Source: Callaeas wilsoni
Taxonomy: Eukaryota; Chordata; Aves; Passeriformes; Callaeidae
NCBI GenBank assembly: GCA_013398955.1
Contig: VWPU01000914.1
Span: 186,001 to 250,000 of the forward strand
Reading direction: 5' to 3'
DNA length: 64,000 nucleotides
Below, in pieces: positions 61,101 to 64,000 of this stretch. A program made the translations under genes and the position numbers. The first letter of the stretch is position 1. Every line of letters begins with the position of its first letter. Under the pieces are notes generated by a model that made no database searches, had not been told where the DNA came from, and worked only from the letters and a program-made list of their open reading frames with translations.

Positions 61101-64000
61101 GGCTTGTACACAGTATTATGGAAAAGCTTATTCCCAAATTTCCCATTCCAGTATCTCTGAAAAAAAAACCAAAGTGTAAATATGCTGCCATCTGTAGCTC
61201 TCTAAATGCCAATATAAAACGAAAATGTTATACTGATAATAAAGTCAGAATATAAAAACAAATAAGCAAAATCAGCAGCACCGTCAAACAGACAAATCTT
61301 AGAAAGCCGCCTGATGCATTTTCCTCACAAGCGTTATTTCCTCTCCCTCGCATTTCAGCATCTCTGATAGCTCAGTTTTCTACAATGCCCAGCAGCGCAG
61401 CACAGCTTCTTCATACCCTGGGAGGTGAACACGGGTTCAGTGTTTCAGTGAGACCTTAAGATACCGTCAGCCAGCTAGAACTCAAGGGTGTGATGCTGCT
61501 TTTTACTACAGTCAGTGTTCCAGACAGTAATGCGAAATGGAGGAAAATGAGTGTAAGAAGTTCTTATATATACAGAAGCAGAGGACACCATTTCATCAAG
61601 GATAAAAGATTTTGCTTCCTGCCATCAAAAGAGCCAACACTGGAAGCATGAACCCTGTTGCCCATCTAAATATGGCATCAGACAAGAGAGTTCATAAAAC
61701 ACAAAGCTTTCCACAAGGAATTCTCAGTCAAAGACCTGGAAAAATTACTGCTGAAATAAACCAAGAAAACAGAATCAGGGCTCTTTAGGACTGTAATCCA
61801 TCTTGCTCTGTTCTCACAAAATTTATGACATATGTGAAAACAACTAACTATGTCAGGATAATTATTTATTCCACAAAATAAAAGGACTTTGGCTTCAAAT
61901 TTTGAACATAACATTTTTTCCAACAACAAAGAAAAACAATGACAATTTCAGTCCCAAAACACTGACTTGGCAGAAGACCTGAGTTGCTGTCTGCAAATTC
62001 AATGACATTGAAAGCTTAATAAAGTAACTTTGCCTTGGAACTCACAAGACAGAGAGAACAAACAAAGAGACCCAGTTATACAGGGAAAAGAAGAATTTAT
62101 GAAGATTCACAACAGTGATTGTTCTAAAAATATTTTTCAGGGTTGAAACTGGTATTTGCTATTTTAGGTAGAAAATTGGAAGAAATGAAATTTCAAGACA
62201 AGCAGGAAAATATCAGATATGAATCCATGCTTAGATAAAGACAGATAATCATCCATATATACTTAATTTCCTGAACAATGCAATGACAATAAAACCTCCG
62301 CACACATTAGGACAAGAATTATTAGATAAAACAAGCATGCCGAGTTTTTTCAAAACAGAAAAAAGCCCTCCAGCAACTCTTCAGATATGAAATGACAGTC
62401 TGTATAAAAGATTAATTAATTGTTTTAATTGGCAGTCATTTCCAAATTTGCAATTTATAATGACTTAAACATCTGCTGAAAATTTAGTGCCATATCTGAA
62501 CAGCCTATTTCACAGGAAGTGCACGTTAACATTACTAGGCTATTACATATGAATTGTAGACCTATTTTAACACATTTAAGCATTTCATAAAGTTCAGGCC
62601 CTTTCTTAGAGAGAAGGAGGACAATAAAGTCAATTATCAGTGTGAAATTATTTATTTTGCTAGGTTTCCTTGTCCCCATCCAGCTGCATCTCCCCAGCAA
62701 AGTCAGGCCTAAGTGATTCAGACTGATAGAACCTTTTTATACCAACTGAATTTCAATCTTTTTTCAGAGGTATTTGCCATTCTGGAAGACTTGGCTTGAG
62801 TTCTACAGGTAAACACCACAAATATTGACTCATATCTGGCATTTCCAGAGCTTCATAATGTGATTCACACAGAGTTTGTAGTCCTGGAGCAATCTTGAAC
62901 AACAAATAATATGTAGGAGGCCCAGCTGAATGTAAATATCGAAATAAATAAATAACTCGACTACATCTTCAAAATACAGCCCCAAATATAAGAGTGGCTG
63001 ATTATTATTCTGAAATGTAATTATTTAGTATAGTGGGTATTTTTCCAACAAGTCGTAATGCAGCTTTTCCCTTTTATCACTTCACTGAGTTCTGTACTGA
63101 CCAGTCTCTTACAAAAATACTGAAATATTGTCAGGCAAAACAGAACTTAGAAAGGATATGACTGAACTCACAGGGATTTTCTACTGCTTTTATTAATGAA
63201 GCTGCATAAATGCAACGGAAACAAATTATCCATCAGTGAAAATGCCAGTCTTGCATTTCTGATTCAGTTCTGTCACAGAGAACTCACATGAATTTAATGT
63301 GTCAGTACCTCCTAAACCTGTTTTAGTAGATGCTGAATATCTTGGTGCATCACAGTGTGAACACACTTGTTTGTTGCAAGCTACTAAAATGCCATGAAGA
63401 TACTGCTTAATGACAGACACTCGAGAAAAGTTCAATGTAGGGTTTATGAAATTTGGCAGAAAATTAAGATTAAAAAATTGCCAAAGATGAAATAATAAAA
63501 TTTCTTATATGGAATACTAAGGAACATAGAAAACAGCACAGGGATTCAAACACTACTTGAAAGTTATGTTTTTCATTTGAGAATTACCGGAATTAATTTT
63601 CCAGCCTGTATTGACTCTTGGCTATCAGGACACCTGTGACTCTTCCTCAGTCATTTTAATAACCCTTCTCTTTGTCTGTTTTAATATGTATCTATCTCCA
63701 TGAAAAAAATGATGGCAAGAACTTTATATAGCATTCCGACTTTAGTTTCACCTGTGTCTTTCTAAATTAACACACCTCCACATGTCTTATCTAGTAACTC
63801 CTCTTTCAGGTTTCCATGATGTTATCTCTACTCACCCAGAAGCTGATTTTTATTTTCCTTCTTTGTTGTTTTCAAGGGATGAGAACCCAGATAGGGTAGA
63901 AATTTTTTATGACTGGTTACCTTTCATTTTGTACTTACACACTTGATCTATTTCTCTCCTCAGTCTCTAGACATACCATTTCTTCTACAAGCCGCCAAAA

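Larger units (their letters stand above)
51557..64000. other. Non-coding sequence upstream of SYT1 coding region, segment G
   Basis: Inferred to be a SYT1 5'UTR intron or 5' flank, AT-rich throughout. It holds TTTG-type low complexity at 52879-52906, a purine-rich stretch at about 55225-55460, a 15-bp tandem duplication at 55662-55692, AT-only low complexity at 58141-58194 and a CpG-bearing patch at about 60041-60230. No LINE, LTR or exon is supported here. Confidence 0.7.

Noticed and set aside
37610..64000. A second protein-coding gene in the right half of the window
   Set aside because: No open frame there resembles a known protein, none shows paired splice sites with conserved-looking coding sequence, and composition is uniformly intronic.

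Overview
The window reads as vertebrate, and most likely avian, nuclear DNA. It carries two exons of synaptotagmin-1 (SYT1) on the minus strand, set in long, AT-rich, CpG-poor intronic sequence. Three CR1-type LINE 3' ends and two LTR copies of a type typical of bird genomes are present. Overall repeat density is low. I cannot name the species. There are no bacterial-style genes, operons, CRISPR arrays or RNA genes that I can support.

Layout from left to right. Positions 1-330 lie in the SYT1 intron downstream of the transmembrane exon. Positions 331-515 (minus) are the exon for the transmembrane helix, the cysteine cluster and the start of the cytosolic linker. Positions 516-35675 form one phase-1 intron of 35,160 bp. 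It holds a CR1 end (7276-7602), a 5'-truncated LTR with an internal ~50-bp tandem repeat (9582-10446, minus), a second CR1 (19603-20105), a third short CR1 (28768-28858) and several simple repeats. Positions 35676-35864 (minus) are the first coding exon, with the start codon at 35847-35845. Upstream of it, from 35865 to 64000, is non-coding sequence, inferred to be a 5'UTR intron or 5' flank of SYT1. It includes a near full-length LTR (36681-37609, plus), microsatellites and a small CpG-bearing patch near 60.0-60.25 kb.

The two exons splice in frame. The first ends after 57 codons plus one base (C). The second starts with TG, giving Leu58 and then the Pro-Pro-Trp-Ala that opens the membrane segment. 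Together they encode residues 1-119: the lumenal glycosylated N-terminus, the transmembrane helix, the palmitoylation-type cysteines and the polybasic linker. The C2A and C2B calcium-binding domains must lie beyond the left edge of the window.

I see no convincing new biological system. The observations most worth checking are a consensus CRE 25 bp upstream of a TATA box (1558-1600, antisense to SYT1), a tandem array inside the LTR family that differs in length between the two copies, a perfect TACTAAC branch site at the transmembrane exon, and unexplained CpG- or GC-bearing patches inside the introns.
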